A DNA stretch of 41,634 nucleotides from Sporosarcina cyprini (GTDB taxonomy: Bacteria > Bacillota > Bacilli > Bacillales_A > Planococcaceae): the NCBI RefSeq assembly GCF_022048975.1, contig NZ_JAKMHX010000007.1, positions 1 through 41,634 on the forward strand, given 5' to 3'. This document shows positions 22,489 through 30,805 of the stretch, in pieces (position 1 is the stretch's first letter; every line of letters starts with the position of its first letter). The notes under the pieces are model-generated. The model was given only the letters and a program-made list of their open reading frames with translations. It searched no databases and had not been told where the DNA came from. Made by a program: the position numbers and the translations under genes.

Positions 22489-23274
22489 TTACTTCCACGG
22501 CAACAAACGGTTTTCCACCCATTGCAGAAAACGGTTGAAGGCCAGACCGAGTAATGACAGGACCAGAACGCCGACCATCAGTTTCGTCGTGATCATCAAG
22601 TTCCCATAATGTAACACCATAGATCCGATCCCACTTTGCGCGGCAATCATCTCTGCGGCAACAAGCAACAGGAGGGATGTCCCCGCAGCCAGTTTCAAGC
22701 CAGCAAAAATCATGGGCAGGGAACCGGGTAAGATGACTTTTCGAATGACGTTTAAGTGATTTGATCCGAAGGTGACTGCCGCTTTAATTAAAATCGGGTC
22801 GACATTTTTCACACCGGAATATGTATTAATGACGACAGGGAAAAAGACACCAAGTGAAATGATGGTCACTTTTGATAATTCTCCGATGCCGAGCCATAGG
22901 ACAAACAATGGAAGTAGCGCGATTTTCGGTATTGGATAGATGGAATAAACAATCGGCGTTCCGATGGCATCCGCCCATTTGGAGAAGCCAAGAAGCAGGC
23001 CGACAATAATGCCAACGACTGAACCGATGAGGTACCCGACTCCAATACGATAGAGACTCGGGACGAGATTCTTCACTATTTCGCCGCTCAGCAGCATATC
23101 CCATCCAGTTGTAACAATCGAGGATGGTGCCGGAAGAAAGAGGGGTGAAACGATTTGCAGACTGCAAATGATCTCCCATACGATGAGAACGCCGGCAATA
23201 CCTAAAATCGAAGCGTATAATGGAACTTTTTTATCCAGAAAGGCAACTCGGTTTGTAATCATTTTCTTTGTCAT
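22489..23274 (-). CDS. ABC transporter permease, NitT/TauT (SsuC-like) family
   Basis: This 261-residue protein has about six membrane helices and a BPD_transp_1 EAA-type coupling loop (AAVTFGSNHLNVIRKVILPGSLP). The C-terminal MVGVLVLSLLGLAFN is typical of SsuC/TauC/ThiX permeases. Its start lies 8 nt after the ATPase stop, with AAGGAG overlapping that stop. It forms an importer with the two genes upstream on the minus strand. Substrate could be an aliphatic sulfonate, taurine, nitrate or a thiamine pyrimidine. Confidence 0.9.
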   Translation of the reverse strand: MTKKMITNRVAFLDKKVPLYASILGIAGVLIVWEIICSLQIVSPLFLPAPSSIVTTGWDMLLSGEIVKNLVPSLYRIGVGYLIGSVVGIIVGLLLGFSKWADAIGTPIVYSIYPIPKIALLPLFVLWLGIGELSKVTIISLGVFFPVVINTYSGVKNVDPILIKAAVTFGSNHLNVIRKVILPGSLPMIFAGLKLAAGTSLLLLVAAEMIAAQSGIGSMVLHYGNLMITTKLMVGVLVLSLLGLAFNRFLQWVENRLLPWK

Positions 23275-23281
23275 TCCATTA

Positions 23282-24058
23282 TCACTCCTTCAACGCATCG
23301 ACTGCATCTTGGCGGATTAATTGCCAGATCTGTTCTGCGTATTCGTCAAACTGGGCCCGGTACTTTGCATCCCCTCTGCCCATTTTTGGCAAGTCGATCG
23401 GGATGATCTCTTTGATGCGCCCGGGATGACGGGAGAGGACAATGACCCGGTCAGCCAAGTAAACAGCTTCTTCAATATTATGCGTCACATACAATGTGCT
23501 AAGCTGCGTCCGGTTCCAGATGGTCAACAATTCTTCCTGCATTAATGTTCTGGTTTGCGCATCCAATGCAGAGAATGGTTCGTCCATCAAAAGCAGGTCT
23601 GGTTCAACGGCGAGAGCCCGTCCGATGCCGACCCGTTGTTTCATGCCGCCGGACAGCTGCTTGGGATACGCATGCTTGAATTCGGACAGGCCCACCATAT
23701 CGATATAGTAATTGCCTTTTTCCAACTGCTCCTGCTTGCTCATCTTTTTTTCTTCGAGACCATAGATGACATTTTGGTAGACAGTACGCCAAGGGAAGAG
23801 GGCAATTTCCTGGAAGACGATGGAGACGGTTGGTTCCCGCTTTTCATCTTCCATGTCTTCGAAATAAATGCTCCCGGAACTCGGAGAAAGCAATCCGCCG
23901 ACGATATTTAGCAATGTTGATTTACCGCAGCCGCTTGGCCCAACGAGAACGACAAATTCTTTTTCCTGGATCGTGAAATTGATATCTTCCAGTGCGGTCG
24001 TCTCTTCCTTCTTGGATTTCTTGAACTTTTTCCAAACATTGTCAATGACGATTCTCAT
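23282..24058 (-). CDS. ABC transporter ATPase, NitT/TauT (SsuB-like) family
   Basis: The product has 258 residues with Walker [11 protein letters not shown]-loop [10 protein letters not shown], signature LSGGMKQR, Walker [13 protein letters not shown] and switch VTHNIEEA. These are standard for SsuB/TauB ATPases. It sits between the lipoprotein and permease genes with short gaps and energises the same importer. Confidence 0.92.
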   Translation of the reverse strand: MRIVIDNVWKKFKKSKKEETTALEDINFTIQEKEFVVLVGPSGCGKSTLLNIVGGLLSPSSGSIYFEDMEDEKREPTVSIVFQEIALFPWRTVYQNVIYGLEEKKMSKQEQLEKGNYYIDMVGLSEFKHAYPKQLSGGMKQRVGIGRALAVEPDLLLMDEPFSALDAQTRTLMQEELLTIWNRTQLSTLYVTHNIEEAVYLADRVIVLSRHPGRIKEIIPIDLPKMGRGDAKYRAQFDEYAEQIWQLIRQDAVDALKE

Positions 24059-24065
24059 GCAAGTC

Positions 24066-25115
24066 TCACTTCCCTAGCTGTTGTAACGCTTTTTCAAGCA
24101 ATTCCGTATTGACGATGGAAGAAGTATCAATTGAACTATCAATTAATTTCTCTTTAACATACCAATCGACTTGAGTCTGGATATCTGACGACAGCAATTT
24201 GCCATCCCGATCCATGTACGGAAGCCCTTGTTTAATCAAATCAGGTTCTTGATCCGTATATTTTGCGATAATGTCAATGACTTCATCATAGTTCTCGCCC
24301 GGCACAATCTCGCCGTTTTCTTTTTGCAAGGCAGCATCATAATAGTATTGCGTTGCTCTAGCGTACGCTTTCATGAAACGAACGGCGACATCTTCGTCAT
24401 CAGCGAACTTTTGAGAGAAGAAGATACCAGATGTTTGATAGTCGAACTCATCTCCGATTTGGGCAACTACTTTGCCGTAGCCTTCTTTCACGACACGGGA
24501 GACATTTGGCTCGTTCAGCAGAACAGCATCTACATTTTTGCTTTGCAATGTTTCCATAAGACCAGGAATACTATTTAATGGAACGAGTTCAACATCAGCT
24601 GTCGACAGGCCATGCTCTTCAAGAAGTCTTCCGGCCATATAATGGTAGGTAGAGCCTGTTTGAGTAATCCCAATCTTTTTGCCTTTCAGTTCTTCGACGG
24701 ATGCTATAGATGAATCGGCTGGAACTAACAGAGCGGTCGAGCTATAGCCTTCGTGCTCTCTTCCTTTATCCGCCACGATTTGCAGTTTTTCTCCGCCAGC
24801 CACCATATTATATAATCCGGCTGTAATGCCTGTAGCTCCGACTTGAATATCTCCACTTGCTGTCGCAACAGCAATCGGTTGAGCTGCTTCAAACCATTTA
24901 ACATTTGGCGTAATGCCTTCTTCTTCGAAGAACCCTTTTTCAATCGCAATAAAGAGGGGAGCGGAGCTCGTCAATTTCAACATGCCAATATCCACTTTGG
25001 CGTTCTTCGAACCACCCTCAGCTGCTTCCGTTTTCTCATCTTTTTTTCCGCAGCCTGCTAAAGCAAAAACGAGTACAAAAGCAACCACAAGTGCGAAAAT
25101 CCTATTCTTTCTCAT
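24066..25115 (-). CDS. ABC transporter substrate-binding lipoprotein, NitT/TauT family
   Basis: This 349-residue lipoprotein has signal peptide [19 protein letters not shown] with lipobox LAGC (Cys22). The mature part is an NMT1/SsuA-like periplasmic-binding fold: [26 protein letters not shown], then [17 protein letters not shown] and [25 protein letters not shown] precedes the ATG at 25115; a longer frame from 25199 lacks a site. No sulfonate monooxygenase (ssuD) is nearby and no riboswitch is seen upstream, so the substrate stays open. Confidence 0.9.
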   Translation of the reverse strand: MRKNRIFALVVAFVLVFALAGCGKKDEKTEAAEGGSKNAKVDIGMLKLTSSAPLFIAIEKGFFEEEGITPNVKWFEAAQPIAVATASGDIQVGATGITAGLYNMVAGGEKLQIVADKGREHEGYSSTALLVPADSSIASVEELKGKKIGITQTGSTYHYMAGRLLEEHGLSTADVELVPLNSIPGLMETLQSKNVDAVLLNEPNVSRVVKEGYGKVVAQIGDEFDYQTSGIFFSQKFADDEDVAVRFMKAYARATQYYYDAALQKENGEIVPGENYDEVIDIIAKYTDQEPDLIKQGLPYMDRDGKLLSSDIQTQVDWYVKEKLIDSSIDTSSIVNTELLEKALQQLGK

Positions 25116-25280
25116 TCTATCTTCCCCCTTATTCTCTATATGTGGAGTGCTCCTGACAGCTAGTAAAAATATGCAAGCTAGCAATCTCGGAATACTCACA
25201 AGTTTAGAATAGCATAAATTGTTGAGTAATTTCAGCCCTATTTCATGAAAATGTCGAATTTTGTAGACGGACTTTGACTG

Positions 25281-25601
25281 CTAGGAAATAAATTTCAACC
25301 CGACTGCTGAGCTTAAAATCACTGCAATGCATAGAATCCGTATCCATTCCCGCGGTTCATCATAGAAAACCATTCCGAGCAGAGCACCTCCTGACGCACC
25401 GATTCCAGTCCAAATGGCGTAAGCGGTCCCCATCGGCAGCGTACGCATGGCAAAAGCGAGTAACAGAAAACTGCTTGCGAAGCCTGCCATCATATAGAGG
25501 AGAGACATAGCATTGCGATCTTTATGGAATTTATTGATCATTAAGACCCCGACTGTTTCGAATAGACCCGCAAAGACAAGGGAAATCCAAGCCATTATCA
25601 T
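25281..25601 (-). CDS. ykkD: SMR guanidinium exporter subunit (YkkD-like)
   Basis: This 106-residue four-helix small multidrug resistance protein closely follows B. subtilis YkkD in length and pattern ([37 protein letters not shown]). The glutamate in helix 1 (Glu15) is the coupling residue of SMR exporters. It overlaps ykkC by 4 nt and works with it as a heterodimer. The guanidine-I riboswitch upstream indicates guanidinium export rather than general drug efflux. Confidence 0.93.
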   Translation of the reverse strand: MIMAWISLVFAGLFETVGVLMINKFHKDRNAMSLLYMMAGFASSFLLLAFAMRTLPMGTAYAIWTGIGASGGALLGMVFYDEPREWIRILCIAVILSSAVGLKFIS

Positions 25602-25936
25602 TCCGCTCCTTTCTTTTCTGTTTCATTGGTCACTAATTTCAAACCAATCACTCCAGCTAGCAGTAGACCCATCAACGATGCCTTTCCGAAGGACATTGCT
25701 TCACTGAATAGAAGGGTATCGGCCAACACCGTGCCAGCTGTGCCCAGCCCGACAAAAACAGCATACACCGTTCCAACAGGCAGCTTCTCGCTTGATTTGA
25801 TTAGTATATAAAAACTGATCAGGATCGCGATAATCGTGCCAATCCAAGCCGGAAAACTGTCCGCATGTTTTAATCCAATGACCCAGCCAACTTCGAAAAA
25901 AGCGGCTAGTACAACTTGCATCCAATTTGAATTCAT
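25598..25936 (-). CDS. ykkC: SMR guanidinium exporter subunit (YkkC-like)
   Basis: This 112-residue protein is the same length as B. subtilis YkkC. It has four helices with the coupling Glu in [14 protein letters not shown] and the SMR signature [24 protein letters not shown] lies 7 nt upstream of the ATG at 25936; a second ATG at 25943 is in another frame. It is the first gene behind the guanidine-I riboswitch and pairs with the overlapping YkkD-like gene. Confidence 0.93.
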   Translation of the reverse strand: MNSNWMQVVLAAFFEVGWVIGLKHADSFPAWIGTIIAILISFYILIKSSEKLPVGTVYAVFVGLGTAGTVLADTLLFSEAMSFGKASLMGLLLAGVIGLKLVTNETEKKGAE

Positions 25937-25951
25937 ATTTCATTCCTCCTC

Positions 25952-26009
25952 AAAAAATAATAAAAAGCCTGGGAGATGACTGTATATAAACAGTATCTCC
26001 CAGGCTTTT
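25952..26009 (-). terminator. Guanidine riboswitch terminator hairpin
   Basis: On the minus strand AAAGCCTGGGAGAT (from 26008) pairs with ATCTCCCAGGCTTT (to 25963), enclosing a smaller ACTGTTTATATACAGT hairpin and followed by a T-rich tail to about 25952. Its proximal arm is part of the aptamer's conserved 3' end, so ligand binding and termination exclude each other. Confidence 0.92.
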
Positions 26010-26084
26010 ATCCTTCCGTGGCACAGCTGATAAGCCGTGAGTTTACTCTCGGTCCAGACCAACTCGCGTTGCGGAACCCTAGAA
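25996..26084 (-). promoter_or_regulatory. Guanidine-I (ykkC class) riboswitch aptamer
   Basis: Reading the minus strand, the conserved blocks CTAGGGTTCCGC, TGGTCTGGACCGAGAG, CTCACGGC, GCCACGGAAGGATAAAAGCC and GGGAGA occur in order. This is the ykkC-I aptamer that binds guanidinium and turns on ykkCD-type exporters. Confidence 0.95.
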
Positions 26085-26111
26085 AACATTTTAGTTATGC
26101 AATTACTACCG

Positions 26112-26139
26112 ATTATACACACTTTCGCACACATGGCAA
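26112..26139 (-). promoter_or_regulatory. Promoter of the guanidine riboswitch transcript
   Basis: On the minus strand TTGCCA (26139-26134) and a perfect TATAAT (26117-26112) are 16 bp apart. The aptamer begins about 28 nt downstream of the -10. Confidence 0.7.
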
Positions 26140-26149
26140 TGGAAAGGGG

Positions 26150-26213
26150 TGACAAATGTCATCCGAAACTGTGACAGAGTGTACTAACCAGCAGCCAGTA
26201 AATTATCTATTCT
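26150..26213 (+). promoter_or_regulatory. Likely response-regulator operators and -10 of the yvfR-like operon
   Basis: TGACAAATGTCA at 26150-26161 has perfect 5-bp arms, and a looser copy TGACA-GAG-TGTAC at 26172-26184 starts 22 bp later, two helical turns on. A -10 TATTCT is at 26208-26213 and no good -35 is seen. This fits activation by the DesR/YvfU-like regulator encoded in the same operon. Confidence 0.45.
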
Positions 26214-26231
26214 ATTAATAAAGGAGTTGTT

Positions 26232-27137
26232 GTGAAGATGCAGCCAATCGTTCAAATTGAGAATTTGACAAAGGAGTTTAAAGGAAAAAGAGCTGTTGAT
26301 AATGTTTCATTTACTCTTGAGCCGGGTGAGATTGTTGCAATTCTTGGACCAAATGGTGCTGGAAAGAGTACAACGATTTTGATGATGCTTGGCCTCCTGA
26401 AACCGTCATCGGGAGAAGCAAAGTTATTTCAGGCAGATCCAGGGTCACGGGCTGTGCATGAACGGATTGGTGTCATGTTGCAGCAGGTGAGTCTGATGGA
26501 TGCATTGAAGGTGAAAGAATTGCTTGCTTTATTCCAAAGTTATTATCCGAACCCGCTATCTATGGAGAAGCTGGTTGAACTGACTGGAATGACAACTGAA
26601 GAATTGAATAAGCGGACAGAAAAGCTATCCGGCGGCCAAAAACGTCGTGTCGGATTTGCTTTGGCACTGGCCGGCAATCCGGATCTCCTCTTTTTTGACG
26701 AGCCGACTGTCGGGATGGATAGTTCAGCGCGTAAACAGTTCTGGTTAACAGTTAAGGAGTTGGCGGCACAGGGGAAGACAATTCTCTTCTCCACACATTA
26801 TTTGCAGGAAGCGGACGATATCGCGTCTCGTATCATTTTGTTCAAGCAAGGAAAAGTCATTGCAGATGGCTCACCGATGGAGCTGAAACAGAGCCTGCTT
26901 CGTCAATCGATTTCCTTTAAAGTGAATGAAACGACGAATAAAGAAGTGTTGATGAGTCTGCAAGATGTGCTGGCTGTGTTGGAGGATCAAGGGCGGTTTA
27001 CCGTAATGACGGAGAATCCAGATCATGTGTTGCGTAAGCTGTTCGAGCTGGATATGAAATTGGAAGAAGTAGCAATCGAAAAAGGAAGACTGGAAGACGC
27101 ATTTGAGCAGCTGACAGTCGAGCAGGAGGTGTCTTGA
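26232..27137 (+). CDS. yvfR: ABC transporter ATPase (YvfR-like)
   Basis: This protein of about 301 residues has Walker A GPNGAGKST, Q-loop MLQQVSLMDALK, signature LSGGQKRR, Walker B LLFFDEPTVGMD and switch STHYLQEADD. It is a DrrA/CcmA-type ATPase of a drug- or lipid-related exporter. The start may be GTG 26232 (5 nt after AAGGAG) or ATG 26238 (11 nt). The order ATPase, single permease, kinase, regulator matches B. subtilis yvfRSTU, whose substrate is not known to me. Confidence 0.85.
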   Translation: MKMQPIVQIENLTKEFKGKRAVDNVSFTLEPGEIVAILGPNGAGKSTTILMMLGLLKPSSGEAKLFQADPGSRAVHERIGVMLQQVSLMDALKVKELLALFQSYYPNPLSMEKLVELTGMTTEELNKRTEKLSGGQKRRVGFALALAGNPDLLFFDEPTVGMDSSARKQFWLTVKELAAQGKTILFSTHYLQEADDIASRIILFKQGKVIADGSPMELKQSLLRQSISFKVNETTNKEVLMSLQDVLAVLEDQGRFTVMTENPDHVLRKLFELDMKLEEVAIEKGRLEDAFEQLTVEQEVS

Positions 27138-27138
27138 G

Positions 27139-27876
27139 ATGAGTATGCTGCTTAGAGAATTCAAAGTGGAAGTAATACGTATTTTCCGGAATCCCTATTT
27201 CATCTTTTGGTCGCTGCTCATGCCGATTGTATTCTATGTCATTTTCACCAAAGTAGTTAATCAGGGGATGGAAAATCAAGCAGAGTGGAACGCCCTTTTT
27301 CTCATGTCCATCGCAGCATTCAGTGTGATGGGAAGCGCCATCATGACACTTGGCATCAGGATGGTTCAGGAGAAAAGCGAAGGATGGACAACATTGCTGC
27401 AAGTGACACCTTTGCCGGCTTCATACTATTTCATTTCGAAAATGGTCGGGCAATCGGCGGTCCATATTTTCTCCATCGGCATTATTTTCCTCTCTGGCTT
27501 TCTAATCAATGGTGTCACAATGCCAATCGGTGAATGGATTCTATGCGGGTTATGGATTTTACTGGGGTCGGCTCCGTTTTTAGCGATGGGATTGCTTGTC
27601 GGGACCATGAAAAAAGTAGATACCGCTTCTGGGGTCAGTAATGTTTTCTACCTATTGTTAGCGATAACAGGCGGGCTATGGATGCCAATGGAGGTCTTGC
27701 CGAAATTGATACAAACAATCGGCATGTGGCTTCCAGCTTTTCATTATGGCAATGGAGCATGGGCGATTGTCCGTGGAGATTCCCCTGAGATAAAGAATGT
27801 TCTGATATTAGTTATGTACCTTTTGTTATTCATGGTATTATCAGTATATAGTAGAAGGAAACAGGAAGTGGTATGA
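27139..27876 (+). CDS. yvfS: ABC-2 type transporter permease (YvfS-like)
   Basis: The product has 245 residues with six hydrophobic segments, an ABC-2 membrane protein. After the amphipathic N-terminus (FKVEVIRIFRNPYFIFW) come helices near 22-40, 55-75, 100-125, 135-155, 165-190 and 220-240. It begins one base after the ATPase stop and is followed one base later by the kinase gene. The length matches YvfS of B. subtilis. Confidence 0.87.
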   Translation: MSMLLREFKVEVIRIFRNPYFIFWSLLMPIVFYVIFTKVVNQGMENQAEWNALFLMSIAAFSVMGSAIMTLGIRMVQEKSEGWTTLLQVTPLPASYYFISKMVGQSAVHIFSIGIIFLSGFLINGVTMPIGEWILCGLWILLGSAPFLAMGLLVGTMKKVDTASGVSNVFYLLLAITGGLWMPMEVLPKLIQTIGMWLPAFHYGNGAWAIVRGDSPEIKNVLILVMYLLLFMVLSVYSRRKQEVV

Positions 27877-27877
27877 G

Positions 27878-28993
27878 ATGAAGAGTTTCGAATTGTTCCC
27901 TAAACGTTTTGGCGTGACACCTTATATTTTTTTAGTATATTTGTTCATGCCGCTTTTTCATGTCATCCACAGTGAAAAGCAGTCAATGGCAGTAATGGGC
28001 TACGGCTTATTGCTGCTTTTCCTCGTTTCGTACTGGTCGATTTACAATTCAAAGGAAGACACAAATATCGGATGGTGGCTGACTATTCAAATGGCCGTCA
28101 TTGTAATATTTACTTTATTCTATAGCCCTTATAATCTATTGCTCGGATTTTTTACATCAAATTTTATAGGCTGGTTTACGAACAATAAACATTTCAAGTG
28201 GGCTGTAAATCTTTTCATTGCGGTTCTTGTCCTGTGCCTTGGCTGTATTTATTTCCAAAATGGTATATCTAATATCCTGTTTCTTCTTCCGTTTCTCGTC
28301 GTCATGATTATGTCTCCTTTCGGCATCCGGCATATGAATGAACGAATGGATTTAGAGCAAAGGCTGGATGTCGCTAATGAACAAATCAAAGCGCTGATTA
28401 AACGAGAGGAGCGGGTCCGGATTGCGAGAGATTTGCATGATACTCTCGGCCATACATTGTCGTTGATCACTCTTCAAAGCCAAGTTATTCAGCGGGTTGC
28501 ATCTCATCCCGACAAAGTAAGAGTTGCTGCACAAGAGATTGAAACGGCATCCAGATCTGCCTTATCACAAGTAAGAGAGCTCGTATCCGACATGCGTTAT
28601 AGTACGATTGAAGAAGAACTTGCGCATGCCGAGCAAATCTTAACAGCAGGTGGCGTTAAGTTGCAGGTTCAATTGGATAGGGGATTGACCGAACTTTCAC
28701 CGCTTCAGCATCATATTGCCGGGCTTTGTTTTCGTGAAGCCTCGACTAATATCGTTAAGCATAGCAATGCGGCCAATTGCACGGTGCAATTGTATATGGG
28801 CCAAGGTGTTTGTACAATGCGTATTTACGATGATGGAATTGGAATGGTTCCGACAGAACGCGGCAATGGGCTGAAGGGGATGGAGGAGCGTCTTTCCTTA
28901 ATTGAAGGGAATCTGGCCATCGAATCTGGAAATGGCACATGTTTAGTAATTGCTATACCGCTCGTAGTAAAGTCTGAGGAGGCCATTGTATAA
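27878..28993 (+). CDS. yvfT: Membrane sensor histidine kinase, DesK/YvfT-like
   Basis: The product has 371 residues. Five or so membrane helices fill residues about 15-150; a HisKA_3 domain follows with His187 in RDLHDTLGHTLSLI, then a HATPase domain with IYDDGIGM and GNGLKGMEERL. This is the DesK-like group, in which the membrane domain senses bilayer state or a ligand. It overlaps the regulator gene by one base (TAATG). Confidence 0.88.
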   Translation: MKSFELFPKRFGVTPYIFLVYLFMPLFHVIHSEKQSMAVMGYGLLLLFLVSYWSIYNSKEDTNIGWWLTIQMAVIVIFTLFYSPYNLLLGFFTSNFIGWFTNNKHFKWAVNLFIAVLVLCLGCIYFQNGISNILFLLPFLVVMIMSPFGIRHMNERMDLEQRLDVANEQIKALIKREERVRIARDLHDTLGHTLSLITLQSQVIQRVASHPDKVRVAAQEIETASRSALSQVRELVSDMRYSTIEEELAHAEQILTAGGVKLQVQLDRGLTELSPLQHHIAGLCFREASTNIVKHSNAANCTVQLYMGQGVCTMRIYDDGIGMVPTERGNGLKGMEERLSLIEGNLAIESGNGTCLVIAIPLVVKSEEAIV

Positions 28994-29595
28994 TGATTCA
29001 AATTGTTATTGCGGAAGACCAGCGGATATTGCGGGGAGCACTTGGTACCCTTCTCGATTTTGAAGAGGATTTTAAGGTAGTTGGAGAGGCGGAGAATGGG
29101 GAAAAGGCGTTGGAAATGATTAATCGCCTGCAACCCGACATCTGCCTTCTCGATATTGAGATGCCAATCATGAGTGGTCTCGAAGTGGCTGCTCGATTAA
29201 ATGAAATTGGCGCTTCGACAAAAGTCATCATTTTAACGACATTTGCCCGTCCCGGTTATTTTGAGCGGGCCGTAAAGGCAAAAGTGCACGGTTATTTGTT
29301 GAAAGATGGTTCTATTCATGATCTGGCGGCATCCATTCGAAATGTAATGGATGGTAAACGGGAATTTGCTGCTGAATTGATTATGAACTCCTATCACGAA
29401 GATAATCCGTTGAGTGAGCGGGAAAGAGAAGTGTTGCAATTGGCGGCAAACGGGAAAACAGCAAAGGAGATCGGGGCCGAATTATACCTTTCAGCAGGTA
29501 CAGTCCGGAACTATATGTCCGAAATTTTGCAGAAGGTAGAAGCCAAAAATAAAGTGGAGGCCATTGCGATCTGCAGGGAAAAGGGATGGCTGTAA
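28993..29595 (+). CDS. yvfU: NarL/LuxR-family response regulator (YvfU/DesR-like)
   Basis: This 200-residue regulator has a receiver domain with Asp54 (CLLDIEMP), Thr-Thr in ILTTFARPGY and Lys in LLKDGS, then an HTH with LSEREREVLQLAANGKTAKEIG and SAGTVRNYM. Its length equals YvfU. It probably binds the tandem TGACA-based palindromes upstream of the operon and controls the ABC genes. Confidence 0.88.
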   Translation: MIQIVIAEDQRILRGALGTLLDFEEDFKVVGEAENGEKALEMINRLQPDICLLDIEMPIMSGLEVAARLNEIGASTKVIILTTFARPGYFERAVKAKVHGYLLKDGSIHDLAASIRNVMDGKREFAAELIMNSYHEDNPLSEREREVLQLAANGKTAKEIGAELYLSAGTVRNYMSEILQKVEAKNKVEAIAICREKGWL

Positions 29596-29626
29596 TACTT
29601 GACGTGCAGGGCAGGGAGGTAGAGAC

Positions 29627-30208
29627 GTGGGGCTTATTCGAATGTATGTTGAAAATATGGCTCTTTATATGGCCGCAGCATTGCCGTTTTATGTGCTTGC
29701 CAGGATTTTATTTTTAATAAGAGGGAAAAAGCATACTACTGTGCTAAGGGAGTTAGCGGTTGCCCTCTTTTGCTTATACATAGTGGGACTGGCATCCCAG
29801 ACAGTCATACCAAAATGGGATGCGGGATTTGATTCCAGTACAAATACATGGTATTTCCATTTCATCACAACTAGTGAAGTAGCCAAAGTCAATCTCGTTC
29901 CGTTTCGGACGGTTTCCATGTTTATTCAATCAAATGAGCACGTCAGTGATTGGGAAAGCGTTTCTTTGGTGAATGTAGTAGGGAATATGCTCATTTTTAC
30001 ACCGATCGGATTATTTGTTCCCATGCTTTGGAGGAAGCTGCAAACTTGGTGGACGGTTTTCCTTGTCGGTTTCGGTGTGACTTGTTTAATTGAAGGATTC
30101 CAGTTCTTCATTGGCCGCAGTTCCGATATTGATGATGTTATTTTGAATACAATCGGTGTCATGATTGGCTACGGTCTTTTTTTAATAGGATCCAAAATAG
30201 CGAGGTGA
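29627..30208 (+). CDS. VanZ-family membrane protein
   Basis: This 193-residue protein has about five membrane helices and VanZ-like features: VNLVPFRTV, NVVGNMLIFTPIGLFVPML, EGFQFFIGRSSDIDDVILNTIGVMIGY. The start is GTG 29627 after GGGAGGT. VanZ proteins are tied to glycopeptide or lipoglycopeptide tolerance in some hosts but are common in ordinary genomes. It is probably the fifth gene of the yvfRSTU-like operon, 31 nt after the regulator. Confidence 0.82.
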   Translation: MGLIRMYVENMALYMAAALPFYVLARILFLIRGKKHTTVLRELAVALFCLYIVGLASQTVIPKWDAGFDSSTNTWYFHFITTSEVAKVNLVPFRTVSMFIQSNEHVSDWESVSLVNVVGNMLIFTPIGLFVPMLWRKLQTWWTVFLVGFGVTCLIEGFQFFIGRSSDIDDVILNTIGVMIGYGLFLIGSKIAR

Positions 30209-30217
30209 ACGCAGGAA

Positions 30218-30742
30218 GTGAACAAAAAGAATATCGTGCTGGTTTTTACTGTGGCCATCATTGTTCTACTTAATTGGAATGTCGATCTTCACCGTGAAAA
30301 CAGGGCTTACAAAGATCGGATTGGCGGGATGAACCGGGAATCTGTTGAGGAGACGATCGATTCTCTCAAACCTTTTTATAATGTCGATATCGACCAATGG
30401 GAAAAACGGTTGACAGAAAAAAGCGGTGAGGCCTTATTAGATGCGTATATTGATGATTTGCGTCGATCCAATCAGTATTTTCATGGCCTTTATCGAAGTG
30501 ACATTTCACTTCTATCAGGCACGCTTGAAACGGTTATTTACTTGCTTGAGGAACTGAAGGAAAATGGGAAGCTCAATAAGATGCAGAGAGAAGATTTACA
30601 AAATGCGGTTCTTCAAGCTCGATCCATCGCTGGTCAGTTGATTACCATTGCCGGGAGTTCAGAAAATGGCTGGTATACAGAGTTCGTGGATGAAGAATCG
30701 GAAGCTGCCAAGTATGTCAGGGGCTTGTTGAAAACCCCCTGA
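30218..30742 (+). CDS. Hypothetical protein with N-terminal membrane anchor
   Basis: This 174-residue protein has one N-terminal hydrophobic helix (about 5-20, IVLVFTVAIIVLLNW) and an extracellular, charged, helical remainder with no cysteines. I recognise no domain. The GTG at 30218 sits 9 nt after the VanZ-like stop and the same operon terminator follows, so it may work with the VanZ-like protein or the exporter at the cell surface. Confidence 0.7.
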   Translation: MNKKNIVLVFTVAIIVLLNWNVDLHRENRAYKDRIGGMNRESVEETIDSLKPFYNVDIDQWEKRLTEKSGEALLDAYIDDLRRSNQYFHGLYRSDISLLSGTLETVIYLLEELKENGKLNKMQREDLQNAVLQARSIAGQLITIAGSSENGWYTEFVDEESEAAKYVRGLLKTP

Positions 30743-30769
30743 TTAAGAAACATTCAGCAAAACAAACAA

Positions 30770-30805
30770 CCGCCAAACCGAATGCTCGGTTTGGCGGTAT
30801 TCTTT
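30770..30805. terminator. Bidirectional terminator
   Basis: CCGCCAAACCGA / TCGGTTTGGCGG (30770-30781 and 30786-30797) form a perfect 12-bp stem with a 4-nt loop, with T-rich DNA on the plus side. It separates the plus-strand operon from the convergent protease gene, which ends 8 bp away. Confidence 0.88.

Noticed and set aside
25116..25280. Riboswitch upstream of the ABC importer
   Set aside because: No TPP, SAM, guanidine or other conserved aptamer blocks are present on the minus strand; only A/T-rich leader.
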